64,000 bases of DNA from Pleurodeles waltl (lineage: Eukaryota > Chordata > Amphibia > Caudata > Salamandridae): assembly GCF_031143425.1 (NCBI RefSeq), contig NC_090439.1, forward strand, positions 646,971,465-647,035,464, read 5' to 3'. This document shows, piece after piece, positions 32,255 to 43,759 of the stretch (within the stretch, counting starts at the first letter, position 1; each line of letters starts with the position of its first letter). The notes beneath the pieces are model-generated. The model was not told where the DNA came from. It saw only the letters and a list, made by a program, of their open reading frames with translations, and made no database searches. A program made the translations under genes and the position numbers.

Positions 32255-34170
32255 CAGGGAAGTCCATCAAGGTATTGATTAGTCTACCCTGGCTTTAGGC
32301 TGGAGGGGGGTCATTTTGGAATATGGCCCACTCTGAAAGGTCACCTCGAACCTTTTGCCTTACTCCTCTTCTTTTTTCTGACCTCATTTCTGTCGGGTTT
32401 AGGATTCTAAGCACTTCATGACAGCTAACCTGTGCTAAAGTGCATGTGCTCTCTCCTCTAAGTATTGGCTCATGCCCAATTGGCATATTTATTTTAATTA
32501 TAATTCCTAGTAAAATACACTACATGTGCCCAGGGCCTGTAAATTAAATGCTACCAATAGGCCTGCACCAGGGATTGTGCCACCCACATAAGTAGCCCCT
32601 TATTCATATCTCAGGCCTGCCACTGCAGAGCCTGTGTGTTCAGTGTCACACTGCCATGTCAACCTTACAAGTAAACCCTCTTGTCAGACCTTAACATTCC
32701 CTTTTTATACATATGTCACCCCTAAGGAAGGTTCTGCACACCCACCATGACAGGGTGCAGTGTATTTAAAAGGCAGGTAGTGAAAAACTCTGTTTCCTTT
32801 TTCACTACTGCAAGGCCTATCTCACCCACGGACTAACATTGGGATTACTGTATTACATGCACTTTCCAGTGAGACAAGATTGGTATTTCAAGTTCGGTAT
32901 CCCTGGAATTACAATATAAAATTACAACTTATGGTGAAGTTGAATTTTAAGTTGCAAATCAAAAAATACCACTTTGAGGAAGTGGGAATTTTCCATACTT
33001 AAGCTATTCTGTGCCTTCTGCCTGTCTCCAATACATGTCTGGGGTGGGTGACTGCTGAGATTTGTGCATTCCTTCCAGACAGCCACACACAAATGGAGCT
33101 TAGGTGTGCCCGATAGGCCATACACTTCCTGATGGCCCATCACCAGGCTGATGGGTCTTTCTGGGCTGGATGGGGGGGACCTGACACTTGCATTTGAAAG
33201 GGCTGGGTCTGTCCTCCCACACAAAGAGCTGCATACTCCTCTTTAGTAAGCCTGTAGCCAGGGCAGGGAGGGCAAGAACCCTGTTCACTTCAAAGCTTTT
33301 CTTTGAAGTCTCCCCACTTCAAAGGCACAACTGGGTATAAGTACTGGACCCCTGATACTACCAACTCAGTACAGATCTAGACCTGTTGATACTCTGACAG
33401 GAAGGACTGATGTGCTGCTACAAGGAATGCTGTGCCTTTGACCTGCTACTTTGTTGAAGTCCTGCTTTGTTTAGCTGACCTGCTGCCTGCTGTCTTCTTG
33501 CCTGGGAGTAAGAAGGACTAGACCTGGATCTCTCCATCCCAGAACCAAAGTGACACCAAGTGCTTGCTGGCTTGCCTCATGTTCTGAAGTCTCAGGGACA
33601 TCAAAGGCTTACCCAGCGCATTGCATTCGGAACTGGTGCATTGCATTAGGACCTGATGCATCAACGCTGTTGCATGGAGAATTATGATGCAACACCCCAA
33701 CTGACTGGCGATCAACAGCGCATCTCATGCTGTGATGAGGATTAAGGTACTGTTGCTCAGCTGGCCCTGCGTGGGTCCTGTAACTGGCCTGCGCTCCATT
33801 GCAGGTGGCCTGAACTCTTGGCTTTCTCCCAGGCCAGCGCCACCACACATTCCAATAGGTGCTTCTTGCTTCTAAACGCTACTTGCAATTTAATCTTTAA
33901 AAATTCATATCTGTGTTTATATTTATTGGATTTTTGTTGCCTTGGTCTTATTTTGTTCATTAAATTAAGCCCCATTTTTTTAAACTTGGTGTGGATTATC
34001 TTTGCTTGGTGTTTTCACTGTTTTACTGTTTGAAATCTTGGTTAAGCCTGACTGTTTTTGCCAAGGTACAAGAGGGTGAGCATAGTGTGTTTCTGACTTA
34101 CCCTGATTAGGATTGTGGTTCCTGCTTGGACAGGGTGCATACCTCTGCCAACCAGAAACCCCTTTTCTAG
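32255..34170 (+). repeat. 3' LTR, copy 1
   Basis: It starts CAGGGAAGTCCATCAAGG and ends CCCCTTTTCTAG. It is collinear with the LTRs of copy 2, including the block deleted from the 5' LTR of copy 2. A TATA-like GGTATAAG lies near 33336. About 1.92 kb. Confidence 0.75.
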
Positions 34171-35444
34171 CAGTTTGCTTAATTTAATATGAGACAACTA
34201 CTCTTGAGCTTGTGGTATTTTTCACCTATTTCTAAAATTGGTAGCGTTTACCATACACATTTTACATGCCTGAGCTTCTGTTTAGAAAATATGCTCTAAA
34301 ATACTTTCCTCTTAGTTTACCCAAACTAATATTAAAGTATGGCGTTAATCTGTTTTTTTTTTTTAAATTCATGAACGTGGCTCAAACTTGTAAAGAACTG
34401 TATTCTTTATAACATCTGAATCCACCATAACCTGTGTAAACCATGCAAATGGCAAAGATACCCTTTTTGGAAGTGTGCCAGTGTATTATGCAAATCTTTG
34501 CTAATCAGGCATTATTTAAAAGATTGGTGGGTTATGTGTAGGGGTCCCGTTTTTATGGTATTAATTTTTTTAACATTTTTGCCTGTATTTATCCATATTT
34601 ATTTTTTGTCCAACTTGTTTGTCTTTATCCACATTTATTTTTGAGTTTTGAGAATAAAAGGAGTCGTAAATTGGTATATTTCCAAATGTCTTTAACTGAC
34701 GAGCATGCACTCCTACTTTGATGCCTGTCCTGTTTTAGCAAACTAGGTACCCAAATATAACAAAACACTACACCCACAGATAAAAATTAACATTATATAC
34801 AAATAAATGCAAACATATGCCTGTATTTAAGGAAATGCCATCCTGTTTTTCAACCCCTCATGCTTGTTTCTGCTCAGCTGTTAGCCTGGAATTCATGAAG
34901 GACAGCATGGAGAGTCACTAACAAGGCAGACTTTTCTGTATTTTTCCACTTTGAAAAATACATACAGAAACAAAACACATTGTTTTATGTCTGTATTTAT
35001 CTGTAAACATCAGTAAAAATGGAAAAATGGAGCCTCAGTTATGTGCATTCTGTCCCGAATTCACTATTGGTCAGATGGAAGAAATTAATGCTATAAATGA
35101 AAGTCTTCTGCATTAACAGCCTTGAGTAGCATGACAGAGCATGGTAAACATATAGAAATGTAGACTCTAACGGATAAAAATGGAATCATTAGTATGTTCA
35201 TAGTTTTGTTAGTTTGAATTGAAAACACGGGCTTGTGTTAAAAAAAACCCAAAAGAATAATAGAGGTTTTAGCCTTACATAAATAACACAAAATAATAAC
35301 AACGGGCGTTTTTTGCATACTAGAAAACACTACTCCCTCTAATGTCACCAGTTAAGAGGAAATGTATGTATTTTGTTACCTTTCTGCAAAGGGAGGTGGG
35401 AAATGTTCTTTAATGCTATATTTTGTATGGAACATTTAATCGAC
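34171..35444. other. AT-rich stretch, nothing recognised
   Basis: There are T-runs and repeated TTTATCCA(C/T)ATTTATTTTT blocks near 34590-34645. No coding frame of interest. Probably old unique or decayed sequence. Confidence 0.5.
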
Positions 35445-35447
35445 ATA

Positions 35448-36384
35448 GGCCCTCATTACAACATTGGCGGTATTGACCGCCTACCGCCACGGCGACAGCA
35501 GCCAACATACCATCGCCGTGGCTACCAGCCGCCCACCGCATGGTGGCGGATGGCGGTAAGGTGGCGCTGCTGTCAGCAGCAGCGCCATGCCAGCAAAACA
35601 CTGGAGACATTATCATGGGCAATGATACGGCCTGGCGGTGTTTTGCTGACAGACGCTGCTGCTGGCAGCAGCGCCACGTCTCGTCTCCTGCTGGAGGACC
35701 CCCTGCAAGCAGGTAAGTCGGGTTCTCCGACAGGAGAGGGGGGTGGGGGGTGTGTGTGCGTGTGTGGGGGTGTTGTGTGTATCTGTATGCGGGTGTGTCT
35801 GTTTTTGTATGCGTGCATGCAGGTGTGAGTCGCATTGAATGAGTGTGTGAATGACTGAATGTGAGTGTACTTGTATGTTATGTGTTGTGAATGCGTGTGT
35901 GCAGCAATGTATGTTGGTGTGTGGGTATGTATGTTTGCATGCAAGGGTGGATGTGGGTATGGGTGTGTGTATGTGTGCGCATGTGGGTGTGTAAATGTGC
36001 GGGGGCAGGAGAGGGAGGGGAGGGTGGGGGATGACTCAGGGAGGGGGAGGGGGAGAGGGCAGGGGAGACCCCTGTCAGTGCCAGGGAATAAATTCCCTGG
36101 CACTGATAGTGCCTACCGCCATGGCTTTCGTGGCGGTACGCTTGCCACGAAAACCATGGTGGTAGGCGGGGTCATAATCCAGAGGGTGGGATTGTGACGG
36201 CCACCTGGCTTGAAACCAAAGTCTCCAGCCCAGCGGCCGTTACCACCCTGGTGGACGGAGTGGTACATTGGTGGTTTGGCTTGAGCCAAACCGCCAATGT
36301 CATAATTTGGGAAAAGGTACCGCCAGCCTGTTGGCAGTACCTTTCTCAAAATTACCTCAGACCGCCAGGGTCGTAATGAGGGCC
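35448..36384 (+). mobile_element. Harbinger-like hairpin element with internal GT-rich repeat, TSD ATA
   Basis: The left end is GGCCCTCATTACAACATTGG and the right end, on the other strand, is GGCCCTCATTACGACCCTGG. ATA flanks at 35445-35447 and 36385-36387. Both end regions are rich in inverted repeats, such as CAGTGCCAGGGAA/TTCCCTGGCACTG at 36077-36106. The centre (about 35739-36000) is a long G/T-rich simple repeat. The open frames here are low complexity and not genes. It belongs to the same broad family as 5005, 14403 and 48233. Confidence 0.85.
35739..36000 (+). repeat. G/T-rich microsatellite-like tract
   Basis: Degenerate GTGTGT/ATGTGTG/GGGTGT repeats inside the hairpin element, probably expanded after insertion. 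Confidence 0.8.
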
Positions 36385-36387
36385 ATA

Positions 36388-37470
36388 GTGTTTTCCCTAT
36401 CGCACCCTCCTGGCCCCCACGAAGAGTGTCACTAGGATCAAGTTACAAAAGGTCCTCATTCCAGATATATGTAAATATATCATCAGGAGCGAAGAATTAC
36501 CAACCATGTCTAAGGGGTTGTGCCTTAGACTTTGTCGTTTGACTGAACAGACAAAATGTGTCAAGAAAGAAATGTTGCAAGGGGACATAATATTGCCCTT
36601 GCCCTTATGAACTTCCTCCTTGTCGTAAAAGGGTACTTCCACATTTATTTCCACTCAGCCAGATTATTAAGACTGTTGTTGTCTTTTCAGTACTTGCATC
36701 AATCCAAGAGCAGCCCTGAACTAGCCTGTGGAGAATTTCAGAGAAATTACATGCTTGGCAGATAGCCTGCAGCACCTATTATTCTGGGAATATTAGGTGG
36801 GACATATTTAACAAAAAAAGGAAATATTCCAAAAAGCTAAGTGATGCTGGCTATCAAACCAGTACTGGATAAAAGTGCCAGTGCCTCGAAAAGGCTGGTA
36901 GGGCTGCAATGGAGCAAGTCACATGTGATGCTTATATACTATAATAATACCCCCGCTTAGCCTGCAGACACTGTCACCATCTCTAGTGGTTCTGGGAACA
37001 CCAACACCCAGGGCACGATAGACTGCAGACTAAGAAGTGTTTAGAAATAAAGAAAAACAAACATTTGCAATGTCAGTAGTTCTGGGAACCAAAGTACCTT
37101 TTGGTATCATTGATAGTTTTAGGTGCTCAATAAGTCATCATACTTGGACTCTGTCACTCATCTTTGCACTCATGCATCCACTTACTGACTCAATCTTGCT
37201 CACACTCTGACACAACCGCAATAAAATAGACATACTCAACAACATAGGTAAGATAAATTAATTATAGTTGTAATTACATAGCACCTATTATCCCTGACAG
37301 AGCGTCGAAGTGCTTTTCAGCAAGTAGCACGCTACTCCGGAACCCAAGGATTACTGGTGTATTAGTATAGAGATATAGGAGTTATTTTGAGTGGTGGACA
37401 TGCAAGTCTGTTCGTTTGATTGAATAGGATAATGGGGGGATAGAAAAAAGAGCCAGCAGCAGAAGATGCA
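36388..37470. other. No gene recognised
   Basis: AT-rich, with short open frames that show no known domain on either strand. A stretch near 37258-37330 (ACATAGCACCTATTATCC, GTGCTTTTCAGCA) resembles LINE/SINE tails but is too short to call. Confidence 0.4.
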
Positions 37471-37472
37471 GA

Positions 37473-37690
37473 CTTTTCACAAGTAAGGGACAAATAAACT
37501 ACATTTATAGTCCCTTCCTTGTGAAAGGGGCGGGGCCATGGGGTGATGAGCAGTGAGGGGAGTGCACTGTGCACTCCCCTCACTGCGCATGTATGTTTAG
37601 CTGGCCGTTGCGGGCCAGCCAACCATATATGCGCAGTAGGCTGTCTCCAGCACGGCAACACAGTTGCCTAGAGAGAGCCTGGAGACAGGG
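37473..37690. repeat. Second block of consecutive hairpins
   Basis: Several neighbouring inverted repeats occur. CTTTTCACAAG ... CTTGTGAAAG lies at 37475-37530. A perfect palindrome with 18-bp arms (GCAGTGAGGGGAGTGCAC) is at about 37551-37587. CTGCGCAT ... ATGCGCAG is at 37583-37640, and GTCTCCAG ... CTGGAGAC at 37648-37690. The design resembles the serial-hairpin element at 5005, but I could not fix its outer ends. Confidence 0.6.
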
Positions 37691-37920
37691 TGCACAGGCT
37701 CCCAGTCTGCCTGGAAGCACCCTAGCTGGGCACTCCCAGCCAATCCTGATGCTGCTCTAAGCCTATGGTAGGAATGGAAAAAATGGAAAAGAAACCATGA
37801 GGTAATGACCAACAAGACAAACCAGGAAGACGCATGTGTGTCCACAGGCCCAGAAGTGAAGCACTTGTATAAGGCAACACACTCTGAGTCTCCAAGAGTG
37901 GGATGATGGGGCGGAGCTAA
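37691..37920. other. No gene recognised
   Basis: Continues from the hairpin block with no clear coding or repeat structure up to the minisatellite. Confidence 0.4.
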
Positions 37921-37922
37921 GA

Positions 37923-38366
37923 GAGGCCTTGATAAAAGGAGACGCATCCCGGGACACTGAGAGATGGACACTGGAGGTCGGAGAGAGACCTTGATAAAAG
38001 GTGTTATACCAGGGGCCGCTGAGAGATGGATACTAAGGGCTCAATAGAGGCCCTGATAAAAGGAGATGCACCAGGGACCACTGACAGATGGATATTGGGC
38101 CCAAGAGAGGTCCTGATAAAAGTAGACACACCAGAGACCACCGACAGATGGACACTAGGCCCAAGAAAGGCCCTGATAAAAGGAGACACACTAGGGGCCA
38201 CTGAGAGATGGACACTGGGTGCAACAGAGAGGCCCTGATAAAAGGAGACACAACAGGGGCCACTGAAGACAGAAACCGGACCCAAAAGAGAGGTCCTGAT
38301 AAAAGGAGACACACTAGGGGTCAGTGACAGATGGACACGGGGCCCAAGAGAGCGGCCCTGATACCA
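37923..38366 (+). repeat. Minisatellite, 60-62 bp unit, about 7.5 copies
   Basis: CCCTGATAAAAGGAGACAC recurs at 37931, 37993, 38055, 38115, 38175, 38237, 38298 and 38360 (GATAAAA positions). Each is followed by CACTGAGAGATGGACACTGG-like text. Units differ by several bases. Long open frames across it (on the minus strand too) are by-products of the near-60-bp period. Confidence 0.9.
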
Positions 38367-38369
38367 CCA

Positions 38370-38392
38370 CACACATACGCACACACACATTT
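38370..38392 (+). repeat. CA-rich microsatellite
   Basis: Short CACACA/TACGCACACA tract at the end of the minisatellite. Confidence 0.7.
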
Positions 38393-38399
38393 TAGAGCT

Positions 38400-39498
38400 G
38401 CCATGTCTCATTCCAGGACCACTGACACTTGTTTCACGACCATCACTCTCACCAGGCTGGGATTCTGATCCTGTGCCATAGTATCCCTCTTTCACTGCAC
38501 CGGGGTACTGACGTAGAGTCATGTCAGGCTGGTGCAGATTGATTCCTTCAGGGAGAGCCCCAAAATACTTGCTCCATATCTTGCTGGCAGTGATGTAAAA
38601 GAAGAACTAAGCCTTGCATGCTGATAACCCTAACCAAGATAACAACCATATATTTATTAGGGCAAGATTCCCAATCCATCATGGCAACAGCCATACATTT
38701 CACCAGTACATGCAATCAATGATTGGCACTGCAATAAACAGAAACTCATGCACATTTCCACGCCTTGACAACAGAGACATTACTCATTGTGGTTTGCAAG
38801 CAACTGAATTCCTCTTGCTTCATTTATTCTCCACTCCACAAGCTCCCCAACCCTTCACTTTTCACCCCATCTCTTATCTTAAATGATGAAAGGAGGAAGG
38901 AAGTTCAACAATCTAATTTTTACATTCACACATGCAGTTTTTGCCTGTATATTTTTAAAGCGTGGGAGAATTATCGGGGTACGCAATCAGACCTATTCCT
39001 GAAAGGTTATGTACGCCACATGAATGACAGCAATCCACATAGAACAATCACCACATATTGCTTACACCAGTGTGCAAAGCAACATATGCATATCAACGGA
39101 AGAGCTCTTCGATAGACCACGGTTATGTAACCCTTCTTCTAAGCTTCTACCTTTTTGCAGACTTACTTTTTAATACGAATACAAGTTGATTCTTAACTGG
39201 CGGCATCTCAGGTGGCAAGAAATGAGGCGCCTGATCGCTAACATGCACCAAATCAAAATCAGCATATGGGTCCTGATTGTAATCACAATGGCCAAGTCCA
39301 TCATCATCATCGCAATCATGGATGCCTGTGAACCATTGCTCACAAAACCCACAAAAAAATTAATTCACCCTACTCTCCTCAAGTAATGTGGATTCCTGCA
39401 ATAGACTCCATTTTTTTAAATGAAAAGAATAAGAGTAGAAAAAAGATAACATGCTCCTGTCTAAACACGAAGGGCACAGGCTTACAACACTATAGTAC
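38400..39498. other. No gene recognised
   Basis: Moderately AT-rich. Frames at 38614-39115 are open by chance; no motif on either strand. Confidence 0.4.
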
Positions 39499-39501
39499 TT
39501 G

Positions 39502-40000
39502 GGGGCATTTTTAAGAAAAGTGGCGAAGCACAGAGTGCATCACCACTTTTCTTGAGCTCCTAGCGCCCCCCTAACGCCACCATGTGTGCGCAGTATTTAA
39601 AATATGGTGCACCATGGCGCGTAGCTAAGGGACAAGCATCATAATTTTTTACGTTAGTCTGGAGCTTTGCAGGATTAGCGTAAAAGATTTTGACGTTAAT
39701 CCTGCAAAGCCCATCGAGGCCCATTGTAATCAATGATATGCCCCTTAAGCAGGCGTTAAAAGTGCTGAAAAAAACTACGCTAAAAATCTCTTAGATTTCT
39801 TTGCACCATTTTTTCGGCCCCCCCAACAGGGGAACGCCCCCTTTGCATACATTATGCCTGGCACAAAGTGGCGCAATGCATGCATCGCACCACTTTGTAA
39901 ATATTGCTCAGGGATTTTGGCCTTGTTGGGCCACATCAGCGTAAACAAAAATTACGCTAATGTGGCGCAAGGAGGTGCTAGGGGCTCTTAAGTATGCCCC
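39502..40000 (+). mobile_element. MITE with GGGGCAT ends, TSD TTG
   Basis: The ends are GGGGCATTTTTAAGAA and, on the other strand, GGGGCATACTTAAGAG. TTG flanks at 39499-39501 and 40001-40003. The inside is rich in short inverted repeats: CTTTGCAGGATTAGCGT ... GACGTTAATCCTGCAAAG near 39673-39708, GGCGCAATGCATGCATCGC near 39871, and AGCGTAAACAAAAATTACGCT near 39938. The 3-bp duplication fits PIF/Harbinger, but the termini differ from the TCATT family, so it is a separate family. No coding capacity in 499 bp. Confidence 0.8.
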
Positions 40001-40003
40001 TTG

Positions 40004-40480
40004 GTATCTGTCTTCCAGAGACATTTTCATAGTTTATTGTTGTTTTAATGTTCCAGCATGGCTGACATTTTTAAAACCATGTTGGCCATCTTGAAATGGT
40101 AAAAAAAAAAATTACACACTATGGACAATGGCATTCCATAATGGTCACCTGGTTTACAGGAAATGGCCATGTGGAATGCAGCACACTACAGATGAAATGA
40201 GCAGCAACCTAGGAACCCATTAGCACTGCCTAGGGAGCAGTAGTATTGTGTTAAGAAAATATTATAAACGGAGAAGAAGCAAAGAAAAGTGAGGGGAACT
40301 AGAAGGGGGAAAACTGAAAACTAGAGGTCTGGCCAACCAATCGCCTCACTGAAGCACAGTAAATTTCAGATTGATGTGCACATGTGATCAGAATCTTCTG
40401 TAATTCACAATGCAAGAGAGCCTATGACTGATGTGGACTGAAACATTACTCCAGGCAGTACACTGTTGTGGACAGAAGCA
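40004..40480. other. No gene recognised
   Basis: AT-rich, with an A-run at 40101-40111. No coding frame or known repeat is recognised. Confidence 0.4.
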
Positions 40481-40483
40481 GAG

Positions 40484-40552
40484 TGTAAATTAGCGCTGGG
40501 AGACCTTCGGGTAGCCATGCGCTCTATAAATATTCATAACATAACATAACAT
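40484..40552 (+). repeat. LINE/SINE 3' tail with (CATAA)n
   Basis: TTAGCGCTGGGAGACCTTCG ... GCGCTCTATAAATA is followed by CATAACATAACATAACAT. This is the conserved tail form of CR1/L2-type LINEs and the SINEs they mobilise. The body is not preserved. Confidence 0.6.
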
Positions 40553-40559
40553 TTGCAGA

Positions 40560-41555
40560 AGAAGGTTGACCCAAAGGCCTTTCAAGTCTATATGGTTAAT
40601 ATTGCTATATATGGATGCACATATTATTTAATGATTTTATGACACGATCCTGGCAGACCTCTAAGCCTGGCAGACCTTCCGAAGAATTTCTAGCAAGAAC
40701 TATTACAGAGGAAATCTTGGACCCCTAGGGTATCTCAAACAGGGCAACCAACACCAAATCCTTACCTATAAAGGTAATCTCTGGACTTTCATATAACAAA
40801 ATACCTATTGGTAGGCTTTAATATAGACTAATAACAACCCACCTTTAACTCTTCAACAGTTTTTCAGACCAGTGCTGAGCCCTTTTATGGATATCTGGGG
40901 TGCTGTGTGCTTAGGCTTTCGTACCTTTTTCCACATAAGGTATCCACCCCAATTTGTGTCTTTTTTCACATCATCTTAGGGATTCTAAAGGTACCCAGGC
41001 ATTAGAAAACAATATGGCTAAACTCACTTTTTTGGGGGAAAAAGGAAAAAAGTGCTTCGAAAAGAAAAAGTCTGTTTTTCCCCTATAAACACTGTTTGCC
41101 GTGCTGAAGTCACCACCTTCCCAGCTTTCAGGAGCATTAAGAGCTGAAATGAACATCAAAAAATGTTTTACCACTGTTGTGACATTTTATAAAGAGGTAT
41201 CCCATTTTTCCAATTTTTTGTGTTAAAATCAGGGATGATCCCAGACAGCTATAGAATTCTGAAAAGTTGACAACATTCTGAAATCACCAATGGGCCATTT
41301 GAGTAGATCCCTCAGGGGTTTCCCAAATAAACTAACTGTTGAAATAACAAATATTGAAAAGGATGAGCTAAAAACGACCATTTGTGACATTGTTTTTACC
41401 TGTAACTTTTTGTCATGACAGCTGGTTTACTATAGCAATATGCCATTAAGTCTACTTGACCCTTCTGTTTGTAAGGAAATATAAGGTTTGTAGGTTGTCC
41501 AAGAAACCAAGGGACCCAGCACCAACAACTGAGCTACAAATGTTTTTTTCATTAT
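40560..41555. other. No gene recognised
   Basis: AT-rich. It may be the more diverged start of the repeat array that follows; nothing codes convincingly. Confidence 0.35.
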
Positions 41556-41559
41556 GTAC

Positions 41560-42620
41560 CGTATATAGAATAAGTCAAATCCTAAAATAAAAAAGAGTGA
41601 AAAATGGAAACATATGTGTTTCTGAAATATACACCAGATACCGAGTTTAGGACCAGTAGTTATTTGTACATCCCTAAATTTGTGGGTACCTATACCAGCA
41701 TGTGATTCCGAGGGAATTTTATAAATGTTCTCTTTCTTACACACTAGCCCATATTTGGAAGGCACAAATGCAGAGAAATCCAATTGGTAATCACACATGT
41801 TTTACCATTCTGTGTTCCAACATGTCCCCGACAAAAATGATACCTCACTCATGATACAGCAACTGGAAAGGCCCAATCTCAACATAGATACATCATAGTT
41901 TTCCACAAAAAAATGACCCTTCTTTTGGAATGAGGGTAGCTAAGGATTTTGGGATCTAGCTCAGTGTAGCAGACCTGCACGTGTTTGAAACTAGATACAC
42001 AGGGGAATCCAAGGTGGGATGACATGCATTGCTGTCACCAGCTGTTTTTCCTCAGAAGCCCTTGCAAATCTTAAACTTTGACTAAAAACACACATTTTCC
42101 TCACATCTGTGAGGACATTTTCTGGAATCTGTGGGAAACCACACATTTCCTACTACCCAGCATTTCCCAACGTCTCCTAATAAAAATGATACCTCACTAG
42201 TGTAGGTAGGCCTAGTGCCCACACAACATGAAAAGGCCAAAAACGCAACATGGACACATCACAATTTTCCACTGAAAAAGGAACCTTTTTTTTGCAATAT
42301 CGGTAGTGCTGGATATTGGGCTTTAGCTCAGCCGGCACCTAAAGAAACCTAACAAATCTGCACATTTTTTAAACTAGACACACAGAGGAATCCAGGGTGG
42401 AGTGACCTGCATTGCTCTCACCAGGTTTTGTGACCCACAAAGCTGTTGCAAACCTCAACATTTGGCCAAAATCACACATTCTACTAACATATCTGTGCAG
42501 GAAAATTATAGAATTTGGAGTAATCCACAATTTTCCTACCATCCAGAATTCTCACACAGACCCAGATAACAACAATATCCCACTTGTGTGGGTGGGCCAC
42601 ATAGAACTTGAGGGCCTTTT
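41560..42620. repeat. Diverged tandem array, unit about 350-390 bp
   Basis: The block AAAAATGATACCTCAC recurs near 41836 and 42184 and in altered form near 42575 (CAATATCCCAC). It is preceded each time by a CACACAT/ACAATTTTCCTAC-like stretch. CATCACA/GTTTTCCAC and AAACTAGA(T/C)ACACAG(G/A)GGAATCCA are also repeated about 350-390 bp apart. Units differ strongly, so the array is old. Function unknown. Confidence 0.65.
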
Positions 42621-42906
42621 GTTTTGCAGTCTTTTGGCTAACCCACACAGGGTGGGCACCGATTTTATCAGGAGAAGTATGGGAACGAAGGGTGGTAGAA
42701 AATGTGGGGATCCCCTCAGATTCCTGAACTTTCTTGAACAGAAATGTGAGAAAAATTTGTTTTTTTGCCAATGTTTGAGGCTTGCACGTGCTTCTAGGTA
42801 AGAAAGCCTTGTGAGATCGACTTGAGCCACACCTACTTCAACTCTGCTGGCTGTCTAGTTTTCAGAAATGGGTTTGGGAATGTCCCTGGGTGCCAAAACA
42901 GACAAT

Positions 42907-43077
42907 GGGCCTGATTCTAACTTTGGAGGACGGTGTTAAACCGTCCCAAAAGTGGCGGATATACCACCTACCGTATTACGAGTTCCATAGGATATAATGG
43001 ACTCGTAATACGGTAGGTGGTATATCCGCCACTTTTGGGACGGTTTAACACCGTCCTCCAAAGTTAGAATCAGGCCC
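42907..43077 (+). mobile_element. Foldback hairpin element, TSD AAT
   Basis: 171 bp that fold almost end to end. GGGCCTGATTCTAACTTTGG pairs with the complementary right end, and the arms (about 75 bp each) are nearly perfect through CCGTATTACGAGT/ACTCGTAATACGG, with a short central loop. AAT flanks at 42904-42906 and 43078-43080. No coding capacity. The near-perfect arms suggest a fairly recent insertion or selection/gene conversion between arms. Confidence 0.85.
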
Positions 43078-43080
43078 AAT

Positions 43081-43755
43081 GTCCATAATCCACAACTACA
43101 CACACTGCAAATACAGGGTGGTTTTCAGCGGAAAAAGTTGATGTGTACATGTTGTATTTTGTGCCCTTTTCAATTGTGGCTTCTCGGGCCACCCACAAAA
43201 ATTGGGTTCCATTTTTATGTGGAAACATGTGGGAACACTAGATGGTTGTCAATTCGTTGATCACAACAGATTCCAGAAATTTCCAACACAAAATATATAT
43301 AAATGATTAATCTTAGCCATTTACACTTTTTTTTTGTTTCGAAAGGCATTATGGGAAAGCAGGATCCATGCAATTTTCACCACCCTGGATACCTCACAAA
43401 ATGTGGGGTTACTACTAAACATTTGATGTTAAACCACCACTTACAGTTGCTGGTTTTGGCACCTCCAGAAGTGCTAACTTCAAAGAAAACAATTCTAATC
43501 ACAGTATCCAAATACTGAAACGAAGACTATTGAATGTGAGCAATAAAGCCACAACAAGACACCAACTGCTTTATGGGCCATTCACAGACCAGTCACACAC
43601 CACACATAAGACTTTCATGTCGCCACCTTCGGCCCAATCCAACACATCAAATTGATATACCTCTTCCATTGAAGGGCTCATCACATTCATACGCCACAGG
43701 ACGGAATTCACAGTCAAACCATCTCTCACCCAGTCAACCAACTTACATAAAAAAC
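43081..43755. other. No gene recognised
   Basis: Possible continuation of the array to the left, then unclear sequence. No coding motif. Confidence 0.35.
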
Positions 43756-43759
43756 TCAC

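Larger units (their letters stand above)
14921..34170 (+). mobile_element. Gag-protease LTR retrotransposon, copy 1, split by LINE C
   Basis: The 5' LTR fragment 14921-16031, internal gag-PR region 16032-18285, then (after LINE C) the internal 3' end 30858-32254 and the LTR 32255-34170 are collinear with copy 2 at 49511-56845. No RT, RNase H or integrase is present in either copy. The element therefore seems to depend on another element for movement. The left LTR lacks about the first 0.9 kb. Confidence 0.75.

Noticed and set aside
35573..36103. 176-codon His/Thr-rich minus-strand frame
   Set aside because: Translation of a G/T-rich microsatellite; not a gene.
37258..37335. Possible SINE tail
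   Set aside because: Too short and without a tRNA-like head or a recognisable tail repeat.
38004..38522. 172-codon minus-strand frame with repeated LLLSGP-like text
   Set aside because: It is produced by the 60-62 bp minisatellite; the unit length keeps the frame open for stretches by chance.
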